In this document: positions 50,622 through 58,982 of the stretch, piece by piece
How the letters are laid out: each line of letters starts with the position of its first letter
Position numbering within the stretch: position 1 is the first letter of the stretch
Origin: Deltaproteobacteria bacterium
GTDB taxonomy: Bacteria; Bdellovibrionota_B; Oligoflexia; Oligoflexales; Bog-1112
Assembly: GCA_016186945.1 (NCBI GenBank)
Contig: JACPKR010000041.1
Span: forward strand, 1-64,000
Direction: 5' to 3'
Length of the DNA: 64,000 bases
The notes under the pieces: model-generated
The model's database searches: none
Seen by the model: only the letters and a program-made list of their open reading frames with translations
What the model was told of the DNA's origin: nothing
Position numbers and translations under genes: made by a program

Positions 50622-51563
50622 TTTCCACCACTTCATAACAACAGGGTAAACATAATCGTCAGTTAACACACTCATGCTATCCTGAGCAACGCGTGCCGCG
50701 GGTGCGAGCATGTAGGTGACTACCCAGGTGGAGGCAAATGTCGCCATTGTTGCATAGGCTAATCGGCGGACAGGACTTGCTCCCGTGGGAGGGATGAAAA
50801 TTGTCAGGCCTTTGATCCGACGAGTAACCCCGAGATATTTGATAAGTTCGCCAAGGTTATTGACGATTAAAACTTTCGGGCCAACTTCCATAGCAACGCT
50901 CATCATACCGCGTACTGCCTGGAATTTCGTTAAAAGGTAACGCGGAAAGGAAAGATCGCTTTTCTCTGTTTGCCTATCTTTTCCTGCTTTGATGAAGAGT
51001 TTTGCCAGGGGGTCACCCAAATAGTTTGCGGTCGTTCCCGCAGCCTCTGGATTCATTCCCAGGTGTGTGAAGACTAGGATTCCACCTACTTTCATCGCGA
51101 CCTTTGAGACTTGGCTGTAAACATTACTGACATCGAATACGAGGCCGGTGCTGCCGATATTGACACTTTTCCATGCTTTCAAAAGGGTGGGAGGCAACTT
51201 CAAAAGATCTCTCAAGAAAGATTTCGCCGAGGGATTGTCACCAAGCTGACTTGTGAAACTTCCCAGGGCAACATCAAGGGGGGCTTGAATAACGATATCT
51301 ATGAACATTTCTTGAGTATTGGGAATTCGTTTCCATACAAACACGAGGGCATCTTTTGCATTCTTTTTCCAGACTCCGATGTAAGTATCGGTTTCTACTT
51401 CATCCCCGCCAACAAGCTCACAAATTCCTTCCTTGCATCGTAGTGGTGCGTCAGTCAGCTTGTCTTTCTCCACGATGGAGTCTGATTTCGTGGAACTAGC
51501 TGTCGCCGTTAAAGGCAGGAAGCATGAAACCAAGCAATTGAAAATAATGGATTTTGTTCTCAT
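50580..51563 (-). CDS. Exported protein of unknown function
   Basis: 327 residues. Signal peptide about 1-22 (TATA-S). Two Cys (RCKEGICE) just after it may pair. A later stretch (LAYATMATFASTWVVTYMLAP, about 268-288) could be a membrane helix; several helices before it are weakly hydrophobic. No family recognised. The 3' end overlaps the convergent 48969 frame by 42 bp, a consequence of the repeat-caused extension of that frame. Confidence 0.6.
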   Translation of the reverse strand: MRTKSIIFNCLVSCFLPLTATASSTKSDSIVEKDKLTDAPLRCKEGICELVGGDEVETDTYIGVWKKNAKDALVFVWKRIPNTQEMFIDIVIQAPLDVALGSFTSQLGDNPSAKSFLRDLLKLPPTLLKAWKSVNIGSTGLVFDVSNVYSQVSKVAMKVGGILVFTHLGMNPEAAGTTANYLGDPLAKLFIKAGKDRQTEKSDLSFPRYLLTKFQAVRGMMSVAMEVGPKVLIVNNLGELIKYLGVTRRIKGLTIFIPPTGASPVRRLAYATMATFASTWVVTYMLAPAARVAQDSMSVLTDDYVYPVVMKWWKSRAEENSAEPIDL

Positions 51564-51675
51564 TCTCTTGATCCGGTGAAAGTTGTGGGTTGAATTCGAG
51601 CAGTATTTGGTTGAAATACTGCCTCTACATAGCCCTTTGAAATCAGGGCGTCAAATGCTTTCTATCATAAATAAT

Positions 51676-51819
51676 GTAATGCGTAAGCCACTTGGGGCAA
51701 GGAGGTGGTTTGGAGGAAACTGCGCAGCTGGTTCCTCCAAGAAATCCGGGGGAGGCGACGCTTCACTCGCCCCCCCAAACCCCCCTCTCCCTATTTGCCC
51801 CATGTGGCTTACGCATTAC
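51676..51819 (+). repeat. Family A repeat, full-length reference copy (A10)
   Basis: 144 bp bounded by 25-bp inverted ends: GTAATGCGTAAGCCACTTGG.. (51676-51700) and its complement (51795-51819), differing at one base. Between them are the hairpin core GGAGGAAACTGCGCAGCTGG and the central GGGGGAGGCGACGCTTCAC / CGCCCCCCC segment. It codes for no transposase. It sits in the 279-bp gap upstream of the 51843 gene. Confidence 0.93.
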
Positions 51820-51842
51820 CATAAAAAGAGTTGGAGTTCTCA

Positions 51843-52346
51843 ATGAAGCGTGTTTTATCTTTCATTCTTGCTATCTTGTTTTTCCCGACAGCTTGGGCAC
51901 AAGTGGCGGAAAATCCCATCTCGATTGAAAGTTTTTTTCCACATAAGAAACATGTGTCAGTGGGCGAAGATGTGTACCTTTATTGGGTCGCAAAGGGGGC
52001 GGACGCTTGCATGATTCACGGGAACAGTCATTCGACTCAAGAGCTACCTACGCAAGGCTTTCTTCCGGTTGAGGTTAATGAAGACACTCACTTCACACTT
52101 ACATGTTCCGGCGAGGGTAGGGACGACCAGGAGCGGAGAATCTTAGTTTCGGTTGCGGAGGGCGGAGAAAATGAGGGCAAGGAGAGTTTGTTGCGCGAAA
52201 CGTTTGATCTTGGCCATTTACTGAACCATCTGGTATATGATGGTTTTGTTCAACCGATTGTTTGGCGAGTTGCTGCTTGGGCGGCTCCTGCGGTGCTTGT
52301 AGCTTACTATCAGCATCTCGTGGGACGACGCGCACATCAGCACTAA
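51843..52346 (+). CDS. Exported protein with a C-terminal membrane anchor, unknown function
   Basis: 167 residues from ATG 51843 (GGAG upstream). Signal peptide about 1-20 (AWA-Q). An Ig-like beta domain (about 25-115; VSVGEDVYLYWVAKGADACMI.., EDTHFTLTCSGEG), with two Cys that could bond, is followed by an anchor helix near the end (RVAAWAAPAVLVAYY). No family recognised. It ends 21 bp before the tRNA-Ser gene. Confidence 0.6.
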   Translation: MKRVLSFILAILFFPTAWAQVAENPISIESFFPHKKHVSVGEDVYLYWVAKGADACMIHGNSHSTQELPTQGFLPVEVNEDTHFTLTCSGEGRDDQERRILVSVAEGGENEGKESLLRETFDLGHLLNHLVYDGFVQPIVWRVAAWAAPAVLVAYYQHLVGRRAHQH

Positions 52347-52367
52347 GACTAAGAATAAACAGAGCTA

Positions 52368-52459
52368 GGAGAGATGGCTGAGTGGTCGAAAGCGCTCGCT
52401 TGGAAAGCGGGTAGATGGGTAAAACTGTCTCGGGGGTTCGAATCCCCCTCTCTCCGCCA
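52368..52459 (+). tRNA. tRNA-Ser (anticodon GGA)
   Basis: 92 bases including an encoded CCA. Acceptor stem GGAGAGA (52368-52374) / TCTCTCC (52449-52455), anticodon stem CTCGC/GCGGG, loop TTGGAAA with anticodon GGA at 52402-52404, long variable arm (class II) and a T-arm with GTTCGAATC. It reads UCC and UCU. It marks the left edge of the integrated element. Confidence 0.96.
52450..52459 (+). other. Candidate attL (3' end of tRNA-Ser)
   Basis: CTCTCCGCCA at the tRNA 3' end recurs at 60116-60125 beyond the integrase. A 10-bp match is short for a tRNA-targeting element; position is the main support. Confidence 0.4.
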
Positions 52460-52583
52460 CCTGACACACTGCTTACGCAGCAAATCACTTAAAATCCGTA
52501 TCAGTAATAACAAAGACTTAGAAGATAGACTTCTCAGCTACAAACGTCTAAATCACCGCACATCATCCGAAATAACAGCCATT

Positions 52584-52630
52584 GTAGTTAGTTTGTAGTT
52601 ACCTTCTGTAGTGATTGAGGGAGTAACTAC
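52584..52630 (+). promoter_or_regulatory. Cluster of GTAGTTA-type short repeats inside the element's left end
   Basis: GTAGTTA (52584), GTAGTTAC (52595), GTAGTGA (52608) and the inverted GTAACTAC (52623-52630) lie within 47 bp. They could be integrase or excisionase arm sites. The rest of 52460-52669 is AT-rich with no gene seen. Confidence 0.35.
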
Positions 52631-52669
52631 ATATTTTTTAAAAATTAAAATCATAACAATGCCTTACAG

Positions 52670-53539
52670 TCAGAATTTCGATCGACCTGTGATAGAATTT
52701 TTTAGGCGAACAATTTGATCCAACCCCCTCCTGAAGAGGTATCTTTTGGGCACGATAATGCCCTGAAACGCAAGAAGCTGAGCCTGCCAAAAATCGCGTT
52801 GAGTTGAAGTCTGAATCCTCCGACGGATGTGCCAAAGACAATAGGCCAGAAGCCAAGAATACTTTTCATTTTGTTCAGTTTGTTGGAAACCACGTTCTAT
52901 CGTGCGTCGAATATTTCTCAGGAATGTGTTGGCGTTTTCTCGCGGAGGAGTGCCGACCGAATTAGTGGGCCTGGTTAACTCATCGCTTAAGTCAAAAACG
53001 TTTAGGAAATTAATAATAAAACTAGAATCTCTTCTCACGGAAGGGACACCATGTGCTTCTGGAGCGACAACGATCTCCTGTTCGTTACTGATCAAATCGA
53101 TCACTTTCTGGTTCACTACAATTCGCGGAACGTTGGCATTTTTACATTCCAGTTCAAAGGCGTCGATAAATGCAGGACCAGTTATTATTCTTTCTTCGAG
53201 GTTTACGTAGAGAGCTCCAACGGAAATCCCTCCTCTCACGGGATGATTCGTGTCCATTAAATGAAACTGAATTGAACAGATATTTCGCAGAAAATCCTGA
53301 GTCATCCTATCATTTTCAAGTGCGCTGCATCCCAACTTTCGATACGCAATGATTGAGTCGCTAATTAATTCTATTCCATCAAATCCGGATCGAAAGTTTG
53401 TCATGAACTCTTTAAGAACGCGACCATTGTTAAAAAACCTCGAAGTTTCTTGTTCCGAATTTTCACCTTGGATAATTTTTTTGAATCCTAAGACATCAAG
53501 AAAAGCAACTATGTATTCTTTGTATTTCACTTCAATCAT
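52670..53539 (-). CDS. Nucleotide-cyclase-fold protein in the integrated element
   Basis: 289 residues. The N-terminal ~180 residues follow the class III cyclase order: FLDVLGFK with Asp15, ISDSIIAY with Asp61 (46 residues apart, the usual metal-Asp spacing), then RGGISVGALY and TGPAFIDAFELE, equivalent to the RIGIHTG and VN.A.RLE parts. Both metal-binding Asp are kept. The C-terminal ~110 residues are basic and helical, without a known effector. Related divergent cyclases make cCMP/cUMP in Pycsar anti-phage defence, but no PycTM or TIR effector is adjacent. It lies 11 bp after the methyltransferase gene, so it is likely co-transcribed. The fold is fairly convincing, the product unknown. Confidence 0.6.
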   Translation of the reverse strand: MIEVKYKEYIVAFLDVLGFKKIIQGENSEQETSRFFNNGRVLKEFMTNFRSGFDGIELISDSIIAYRKLGCSALENDRMTQDFLRNICSIQFHLMDTNHPVRGGISVGALYVNLEERIITGPAFIDAFELECKNANVPRIVVNQKVIDLISNEQEIVVAPEAHGVPSVRRDSSFIINFLNVFDLSDELTRPTNSVGTPPRENANTFLRNIRRTIERGFQQTEQNEKYSWLLAYCLWHIRRRIQTSTQRDFWQAQLLAFQGIIVPKRYLFRRGLDQIVRLKNSITGRSKF

Positions 53540-53550
53540 AGTTGGGCCAG

Positions 53551-54984
53551 TTACGCAGATTGGGGAAGAGTTTTGTCGCTATAATCATATTTTTCAAACA
53601 AGCGATCGATTTCTTCTTTCTTTGCATGAGGGATCAGTATGTCCTTGAAAATATCAAACGCTGACTTTGCAATGATTTCGATATCTTCATTTTGTTTTAA
53701 AGTGGCAATGTATTCGAGGGCATTTTTTGAAAATTCCCAGGCTACAAAAACACCAATCCTCTTCTTTTCCGATGTTATCGCTGAATGAAATTTTTGTATG
53801 TCAGGTCGTCCGACAGGTGTTGAATGGTTTTTCACTTGAATTGGATTGCGATTTCCATCCCAACCATCGATCCCTCGATCACCTGTCTTTTTGTCATTAA
53901 CTTTCCAGCCCATATATTCACAAACGATTCTTGCAAAATCGTGCCCATCAATTTCCTTCAACTCCTTCTCAGTTTTGGGAACATTTTTGATCTCGAAACT
54001 AACTTTCGAAGATTTGCTGTTGAGCCTTTGTGCCGACACTTTGATAGCTACGGGAGATACGTCCCCTATGATAAATCTTCGATCTGTCATCGAGCAAACT
54101 TTTGCCGTGGTTCCGCCTCCGGAGAAGCAATCCAAAACGAGATCACCGGGATTTGATGAACACTTTATTAGTCTTTGAAGTAAGGCTTCTGGTTTTTGAG
54201 TTGGGTACCCCAAACGTTCAGTGGCTTGTCCTTGGATTGCCAAGATATCGTCCCATACTGTATCAACCGGCCTTCCCTTGTTTTCATCTAAGTACCGTTT
54301 CAAGCGTGGAACCCCATTTCCTTTCTGGTAAATAAGCCCTTGTCGATCCGCGTCGTTCATTTTTTCTTTTGTCCAACGCCATACCTTTAGATGTCCTCTG
54401 AACTCATAAGTCAAATTTGGCCTATTAGGGTTTGGATTTGCAAGGTTGTCTAGCTGATATCGTCGTCCCGTCCCTTCTTCGACATGCTTATAGAACTTTC
54501 GAATATACTCAGGGTCCTGACTGCTGAACGGCCGATTCCAAGTAAATTTTTCAGATTTTGTGTAATAGAGAATTGTATCGTGATTATTGGGTAATCTGGT
54601 TGAAGCAAGTCCTTTGGCTCCCTGTCTTTTCCAAATAATCTCAGACCTGAAATTTTTTCCTCCAAATGTATCGTCAAGTAAGCACCTGAGGCGATGTGAG
54701 GCGTGCCAGTCACAATGAAGAAATAGTGTTCCCGTATTTTTTATTTTCTTATGGATCAATTCGATTCTTGGCCTCATCCATTCGATATAGTGTGAAATTC
54801 CGCCAGAAAATCTATCCCCGAATGATCTTAGTTCATACCCGTTTCCCCAAATAATTTCATAGTCTCGATTGCTAAAGAAGGGGGGGTCAATATAGCAAAG
54901 GTCAACGGATTCATCAGGAATCCAATTGAGCCAGTCAATATTGTCACCGCAAACAATGGTGTTTTTATTTGGATCAATTTTCAC
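53551..54984 (-). CDS. DNA methyltransferase fused to an Mrr-like nuclease domain
   Basis: 477 residues. N-terminal DNA amino-methyltransferase of the beta order: motif IV DPPF (33-36) before the target region (about 110-255), then TQKP (262-265) and motif I DCFSGGGTT (285-293). Residues about 345-477 look like a PD-(D/E)XK restriction fold: Asp373 (DRGIDGWD), then Gln383-x-Lys385 (IQVKNH), then VFVAWEFSKNA. One chain thus holds modification and cutting activities, a layout suggestive of a single-protein restriction system. The next gene downstream is the cyclase-like one. Confidence 0.8.
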   Translation of the reverse strand: MKIDPNKNTIVCGDNIDWLNWIPDESVDLCYIDPPFFSNRDYEIIWGNGYELRSFGDRFSGGISHYIEWMRPRIELIHKKIKNTGTLFLHCDWHASHRLRCLLDDTFGGKNFRSEIIWKRQGAKGLASTRLPNNHDTILYYTKSEKFTWNRPFSSQDPEYIRKFYKHVEEGTGRRYQLDNLANPNPNRPNLTYEFRGHLKVWRWTKEKMNDADRQGLIYQKGNGVPRLKRYLDENKGRPVDTVWDDILAIQGQATERLGYPTQKPEALLQRLIKCSSNPGDLVLDCFSGGGTTAKVCSMTDRRFIIGDVSPVAIKVSAQRLNSKSSKVSFEIKNVPKTEKELKEIDGHDFARIVCEYMGWKVNDKKTGDRGIDGWDGNRNPIQVKNHSTPVGRPDIQKFHSAITSEKKRIGVFVAWEFSKNALEYIATLKQNEDIEIIAKSAFDIFKDILIPHAKKEEIDRLFEKYDYSDKTLPQSA

Positions 54985-55066
54985 CGAAGGTACCTCGAGT
55001 TTTTTCTTTCTCTTCGGCAGCTTTCTGGGTTCGATAGATAGGCAGGCATTGCCGGTTTTTTATGCG

Positions 55067-55399
55067 CTAGTCAGTGGGGTAGTTCAGGGTAGTAACTTGC
55101 TCAAAAGAGCCCATACTTTCGTTCAGTAGTATCTTCTGTCGGTCGTTCTCGATATCAGCAGGAGAGCCGATGACATAGCTGATCACGAAGCGAGCAGCCG
55201 CGATATTTCCATTTTTGGCGGATTTCACAAGAGCCGCAACGATCTCATTCACGTCACCTTCACTTACCGAGGATAGGAGTGTTCTTCTAAAGCTCGCGAC
55301 TCGCCTAATATGAGGGTTTCCAGGGCCGCCAGAGTTTCCCTTTGCAAATCTTCCCTGCGCATCGCGACCGATATCACCGTTTGTTGACGGGTTGCTCAT
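55067..55399 (-). CDS. Small DUF5681-like protein
   Basis: 110 residues from ATG 55399, which has GGGAGG about 9 bases upstream; an ATG at 55417 would add six residues. GRFAKGNSGGPGNP followed by a helical region FRRTLLSSVSEGDVNEIVAALVKSAKNGN resembles DUF5681, common on mobile elements. Function unknown. It lies 82 bp upstream of the methyltransferase gene on the same strand. Confidence 0.6.
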   Translation of the reverse strand: MSNPSTNGDIGRDAQGRFAKGNSGGPGNPHIRRVASFRRTLLSSVSEGDVNEIVAALVKSAKNGNIAAARFVISYVIGSPADIENDRQKILLNESMGSFEQVTTLNYPTD

Positions 55400-55523
55400 G
55401 TTTAAGTGCCCTCCCATTAATTTTTACCACTATCTTAACAGGGTTTGAAGAAAGTCCTCCGGTCTCCTAGAATCCTGTTTCAGCTCGTTTCAATCGATTT
55501 CTGTACTCTCAGGAGAGACCAAT

Positions 55524-56267
55524 ATGCTCGACAACCCACGAGATTTTTTTTCCGTCAAAGAAGCAGTGAAGCAGCTTGGAAAAGATAAGGACTATATCTT
55601 TACTCTCGGAAGCCATGGCGACGTTTCTACCTTTTTTTATGAAGAATTGTTTCAGTACGAAAGAAACGAAAAAAACGATATCAGGACTAAAACTAAAAAG
55701 CGTGTTTTAGGGTATTTTCAGCTAACGACGAACATCGTCGCAAATTTTCTTCTATCTCAGAGAAGACCACAGGAAAAGGACTTAATGCCTTCTTTTAGTG
55801 AAGTTGTTATTGCAGGAGATTTGTGGGTCAAGCTTGATTCAGACCTGAAAGAAGACCCAAAGTATGTTTACCGTTTTGGCGGAAGCGCGGAAGACAGTCT
55901 GGAAATCAACACTGATCGTTCAATCTATTTTCTAAAGTCGGAAATAAAAGCGATTAAGGATGGAAAAGGTTTGCGTAGCCGTGACAAAAAGCGAGCTACT
56001 AGAATTGACAAGGTAGAGAACGAACGCTCCTTTTTTGAATTTGTTGTGTTAGCCATGGACAGGGCCCATCGAGCTGGTGTCTTGGATAAGTTTTATCGAA
56101 ATGGAAAGCTTAGTGTGAGTGCGTTGTTAACGTTCGCTGAGACCAATCCTTATCAATCTGCTTCAGTTTATAACTACGACCTCTCGGAATTCAAGAAGGG
56201 GCATGACCGAGATGCCTTTACTCGGAGAGTGAGGGAACTTAATACAAAGATCGAGGCCCATATATAA
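55524..56267 (+). CDS. Mobile-element protein of unknown function
   Basis: 247 residues with CAGGAGAG before the ATG. Mixed alpha/beta, rich in Lys, Asp and Glu, no membrane segment and no motif I recognise. Divergent from the 55067 gene across ~125 bp. It is the only plus-strand cargo gene before the replication block, so it may be a regulator or a defence protein; nothing in the sequence decides. Confidence 0.6.
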   Translation: MLDNPRDFFSVKEAVKQLGKDKDYIFTLGSHGDVSTFFYEELFQYERNEKNDIRTKTKKRVLGYFQLTTNIVANFLLSQRRPQEKDLMPSFSEVVIAGDLWVKLDSDLKEDPKYVYRFGGSAEDSLEINTDRSIYFLKSEIKAIKDGKGLRSRDKKRATRIDKVENERSFFEFVVLAMDRAHRAGVLDKFYRNGKLSVSALLTFAETNPYQSASVYNYDLSEFKKGHDRDAFTRRVRELNTKIEAHI

Positions 56268-56345
56268 TTTACGGATTTAAATAATTTATTAACAATATAA
56301 ATACATTATTTAATAGTTAAAATTATTTAGTGGCCCATAAAGATC
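56268..56345 (+). other. AT-rich stretch, candidate replication or regulatory region of the element
   Basis: About 60 bases almost without G/C (TAAATAATTTATTAACAATA.., ATTATTTAATAG, AATTATTTAGTG) directly before the AlpA-like and primase genes. ATTATTTAGTG (56322-56332) recurs at 58720-58730 before the excisionase gene. No clear iterons. Confidence 0.35.
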
Positions 56346-56430
56346 CCGCCTATCTCGTGCGACACTCCTAAAAATTTCTTCTAAGTTCAATTCCAGACAT
56401 CGAAGTTCAACAAATTTCTGCGGAGGTCGC

Positions 56431-56658
56431 ATGAAGGATCGCATTCTTCGTGAGCCTGAGGTTCTCAACCTTACAGGTCTCAGTCGAACAACGATTTGGC
56501 GTTTAGAGAAAGAAGGAAGTTTTCCACGAAGGGTCAAAATTTCAAGGCAAGCGGTGGGTTGGTTGTTTCAGCAGATTCAAAAGTGGATGGAGCAGAAACA
56601 TGAGATTTCGTTAAACATAGAGGAGGGCAGAGATGGAAGACCTCGAAGCAATACTTAA
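56431..56658 (+). CDS. AlpA-family helix-turn-helix regulator
   Basis: 75 residues, GGAGG before the ATG. The AlpA pattern is clear: REPEVLNLTGLSRTTIWRLEKEGSFPRRVKIS..AVGWLFQQIQKWMEQK. In P4-like satellites AlpA controls integrase and excision genes. Its end overlaps the primase start by 26 bp. Confidence 0.88.
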   Translation: MKDRILREPEVLNLTGLSRTTIWRLEKEGSFPRRVKISRQAVGWLFQQIQKWMEQKHEISLNIEEGRDGRPRSNT

Positions 56659-57442
56659 GCAAGGAGCTATGGTCTTTCCTGTTCATGGAATAACGGAGGC
56701 TCGGTTATGCACATGCAGAAAAAAGGATTGTGGCTCTCCAGGGAAGCATCCGATCTATCCCAATTGGCAGCGGCAAGCGTGTACATCCCTGGACCAATTT
56801 GATTCTGTCAAGAGAGCCTTTGGTCCTATCAACTACGGTTTGATCACGGGTGGGGCAAGCCAGATTATTGTAGTCGATGTTGATAAGCGAGATGATCATG
56901 ACGGAGCTGAATCTTTAAAAATCGTTGAATCCAAGTATTCCGAATTGCCTCGGACCGTAGAAAGTTTGACCGGTGCAGGTCGCCATATTTTTCTACGCAT
57001 TCCTGAAAGGGTTTCTATCAATAATCGAGTGGGAATTTTTCAGGGAATTGATATTCGAGGTGAGGGTGGCTTCGTCGTCATTCCACCAAGCAGGCACCAC
57101 TCAGGGAAAGAGTATGCTTGGGATTGTGAACGGCACCCTGAGGATATTTCCATTGCCTTTGCTCCTCCCTGGCTGACTACACTCATAGCCTCACGGAATG
57201 AAAAGCAGAAGTCTGACTGGCAAGGGATACTTAAGGCAGGATTTTCGTCGGGGACGAGAAACTGCTCACTCACCAAGATTGCTGGGCATCTTTTAGGCAA
57301 GGGGGTCTCATTTGAAGTTGCGTTGGTTGCGGCGTTAGGCATTAACGAGAAGAGATGTTTCCCTCCCCTCCCTAGCTCTGAAGTATTTCACATTGTCCGA
57401 AGCATCGCAAAAAGAGAAAGGGGGAAACACGATGGAATATAG
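56633..57442 (+). CDS. Primase-polymerase (Prim-Pol) protein
   Basis: 269 residues. Residues about 10-185 form a bifunctional primase/polymerase domain: Cys-rich loop (CTCRKKDCGSPGKHP), NYGLITG, VVDVD (catalytic acidic pair), GRHIFLR, and GIDIRGEGGFVVIPPSRH. The C-terminal ~70 residues look like a PriCT helical domain (SGTRNCSLTKIAGHLL). It primes replication of the element. The next gene starts inside its end. Confidence 0.88.
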   Translation: MEDLEAILKQGAMVFPVHGITEARLCTCRKKDCGSPGKHPIYPNWQRQACTSLDQFDSVKRAFGPINYGLITGGASQIIVVDVDKRDDHDGAESLKIVESKYSELPRTVESLTGAGRHIFLRIPERVSINNRVGIFQGIDIRGEGGFVVIPPSRHHSGKEYAWDCERHPEDISIAFAPPWLTTLIASRNEKQKSDWQGILKAGFSSGTRNCSLTKIAGHLLGKGVSFEVALVAALGINEKRCFPPLPSSEVFHIVRSIAKRERGKHDGI

Positions 57443-58676
57443 CACAAACACCAAAAATGAGCCATCGCCAAATCCTCGCATGTACTATGGTCCCCTCGGA
57501 GAAATCGTTACACGAGTTTCCCCACAAACGGAGGCTGATCCCGTTGCAGTTTTCGCGCAGCTTTTGTCGATGTTTGGGAACTGTTGTGGGAGAAATTCCT
57601 ATTACCTCGTCGGTGCAACAAAACACTATCCAGTCTTGTTCTCACTGATAGTCGGGCGTTCGTCAAAAGCTCGGAAGGGCACAGCTGCCGACCTAGCTAA
57701 AATGATTTTCAGAGATGCTGAACCAGAGTGGGCCAAGAACTGTTGTGATTCGGGGCTTTCATCCGGTGAAGGAATCATCAATCGCATTCGAGATCAACAA
57801 GGTGAGGACGCTGGGGTATCGGACAAGCGTTTGTTTCTTCTTGAAACTGAGTTTGGCGGAGCTTTGAGAGTCTTGCAGCGGGACGGAAACAAACTTTCAT
57901 CTGTCGTGAGAGATGCGTGGGACGGAAATATTTTAACTTCCCTCATTAAACACAACCGAATCACTGCAACTGACCCGCATATGTCTATCGTAGGACAAAT
58001 CGTTCAGCAAGAATTGCAAAGATACTTGACCAACACAGAAATTTTCAACGGGTTTGGGAATCGCTTTCTGTTCATTTATTCAAAACGTTCTAAGTTGCTT
58101 CCACACGGTGGAGATATTGATGCTTCAAAGTTCTTCCTTGAAATTGATGCAATCAAACGTGCGATTGAATTCGGCAGGAAGCAACAACGTCTCACAATGG
58201 ATGATGAAGGGAGAAAGGCGTGGGAAGAGATATATGAAGAACTCTCCGTTGAAAAAGATGGTTTGGTCGGTGTGCTCACAAGTCGTGGGGAAGCTCAAAT
58301 CCTTCGGCTATCGATGATCCTTACTTTGTCGGTTTGCAGTTCCGTTATTACTGCTGACCATCTGTTTGCAGCATACTGTCTTTGGCAATACTGCGTTCAG
58401 TCGTGCGAGTACATCTTTGCTGACTTCCGAGAAGATCCTGACCTTCTAAAGTTCCTTACGGCTCTCGAGCAGGCTGGAAAAGATGGACTGACTCGAACCG
58501 ATATTTCAAATCTCTATGGCCGCAATAGGGGTCGGGGTGCTCTGGAGAAGATTCTCGGGTCAGCCTTGGTAGCCGGAAAGGCGACCTATGAGGTCATTCA
58601 TGCCCCTCCAGGACGTCCTAAGGAGGTTTGGTACTTCAAACAGCCCATCGTTCAAGCAACTGAGAATACGAACTAA
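57432..58676 (+). CDS. DUF3987-type replication protein
   Basis: 414 residues from ATG 57432, overlapping the primase stop by 11 bp, with AAAGGGGG about 8 bases upstream. VGRSSKARKGTA is the P-loop-like motif of DUF3987 proteins, and LETEFGGALRVLQRDGN.. with SIVGQIVQQEL are further typical parts. The family accompanies Prim-Pol proteins on plasmids and prophages and probably works as a helicase or primase partner. Confidence 0.8.
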   Translation: MEYSTNTKNEPSPNPRMYYGPLGEIVTRVSPQTEADPVAVFAQLLSMFGNCCGRNSYYLVGATKHYPVLFSLIVGRSSKARKGTAADLAKMIFRDAEPEWAKNCCDSGLSSGEGIINRIRDQQGEDAGVSDKRLFLLETEFGGALRVLQRDGNKLSSVVRDAWDGNILTSLIKHNRITATDPHMSIVGQIVQQELQRYLTNTEIFNGFGNRFLFIYSKRSKLLPHGGDIDASKFFLEIDAIKRAIEFGRKQQRLTMDDEGRKAWEEIYEELSVEKDGLVGVLTSRGEAQILRLSMILTLSVCSSVITADHLFAAYCLWQYCVQSCEYIFADFREDPDLLKFLTALEQAGKDGLTRTDISNLYGRNRGRGALEKILGSALVAGKATYEVIHAPPGRPKEVWYFKQPIVQATENTN

Positions 58677-58742
58677 AAAACGGCGGTGAATTATTTCGTT
58701 TTTTCGTGATTGCTAGCCCATTATTTAGTGAGGTAACTATTT

Positions 58743-58982
58743 ATGGAAAATACTCGCGGCAATAAACGCGAAGAGGTCTTTGAAAATTCGGATGAAATAC
58801 TAACTACAAAAGAAGCTGCAACGTTACTCAAAGTAAGTGAGAAATCGCTCCTGAACATGTGTTGTAATGGGATGGTTCCTTACTATAAGTTGGGTCGTCG
58901 CAATAGGTTTAGACTTTGTGACCTGAGAAGTCTCCTTCTTGCAAACAAGAAAGGGGCCACTAATGGGCACAAAATACGATGA
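58743..58982 (+). CDS. xis: Excisionase-like helix-turn-helix protein
   Basis: 79 residues. Residues about 19-70 match the MerR-like excisionase domain: ILTTKEAATLLKVSEKSLLNM..GMVPYYKLGRRNRFRLCDLRSLL. It ends 20 bp inside the integrase gene, so the two are coupled. It probably bends DNA to favour excision. Confidence 0.85.
   Translation: MENTRGNKREEVFENSDEILTTKEAATLLKVSEKSLLNMCCNGMVPYYKLGRRNRFRLCDLRSLLLANKKGATNGHKIR

Noticed and set aside
52595-52635. Inverted GTAGTTAC / GTAACTAC followed by T-rich sequence as a terminator
   Set aside because: The loop is 20 bases and the arms AT-rich; the extra direct GTAGTTA copies fit protein-binding sites better.
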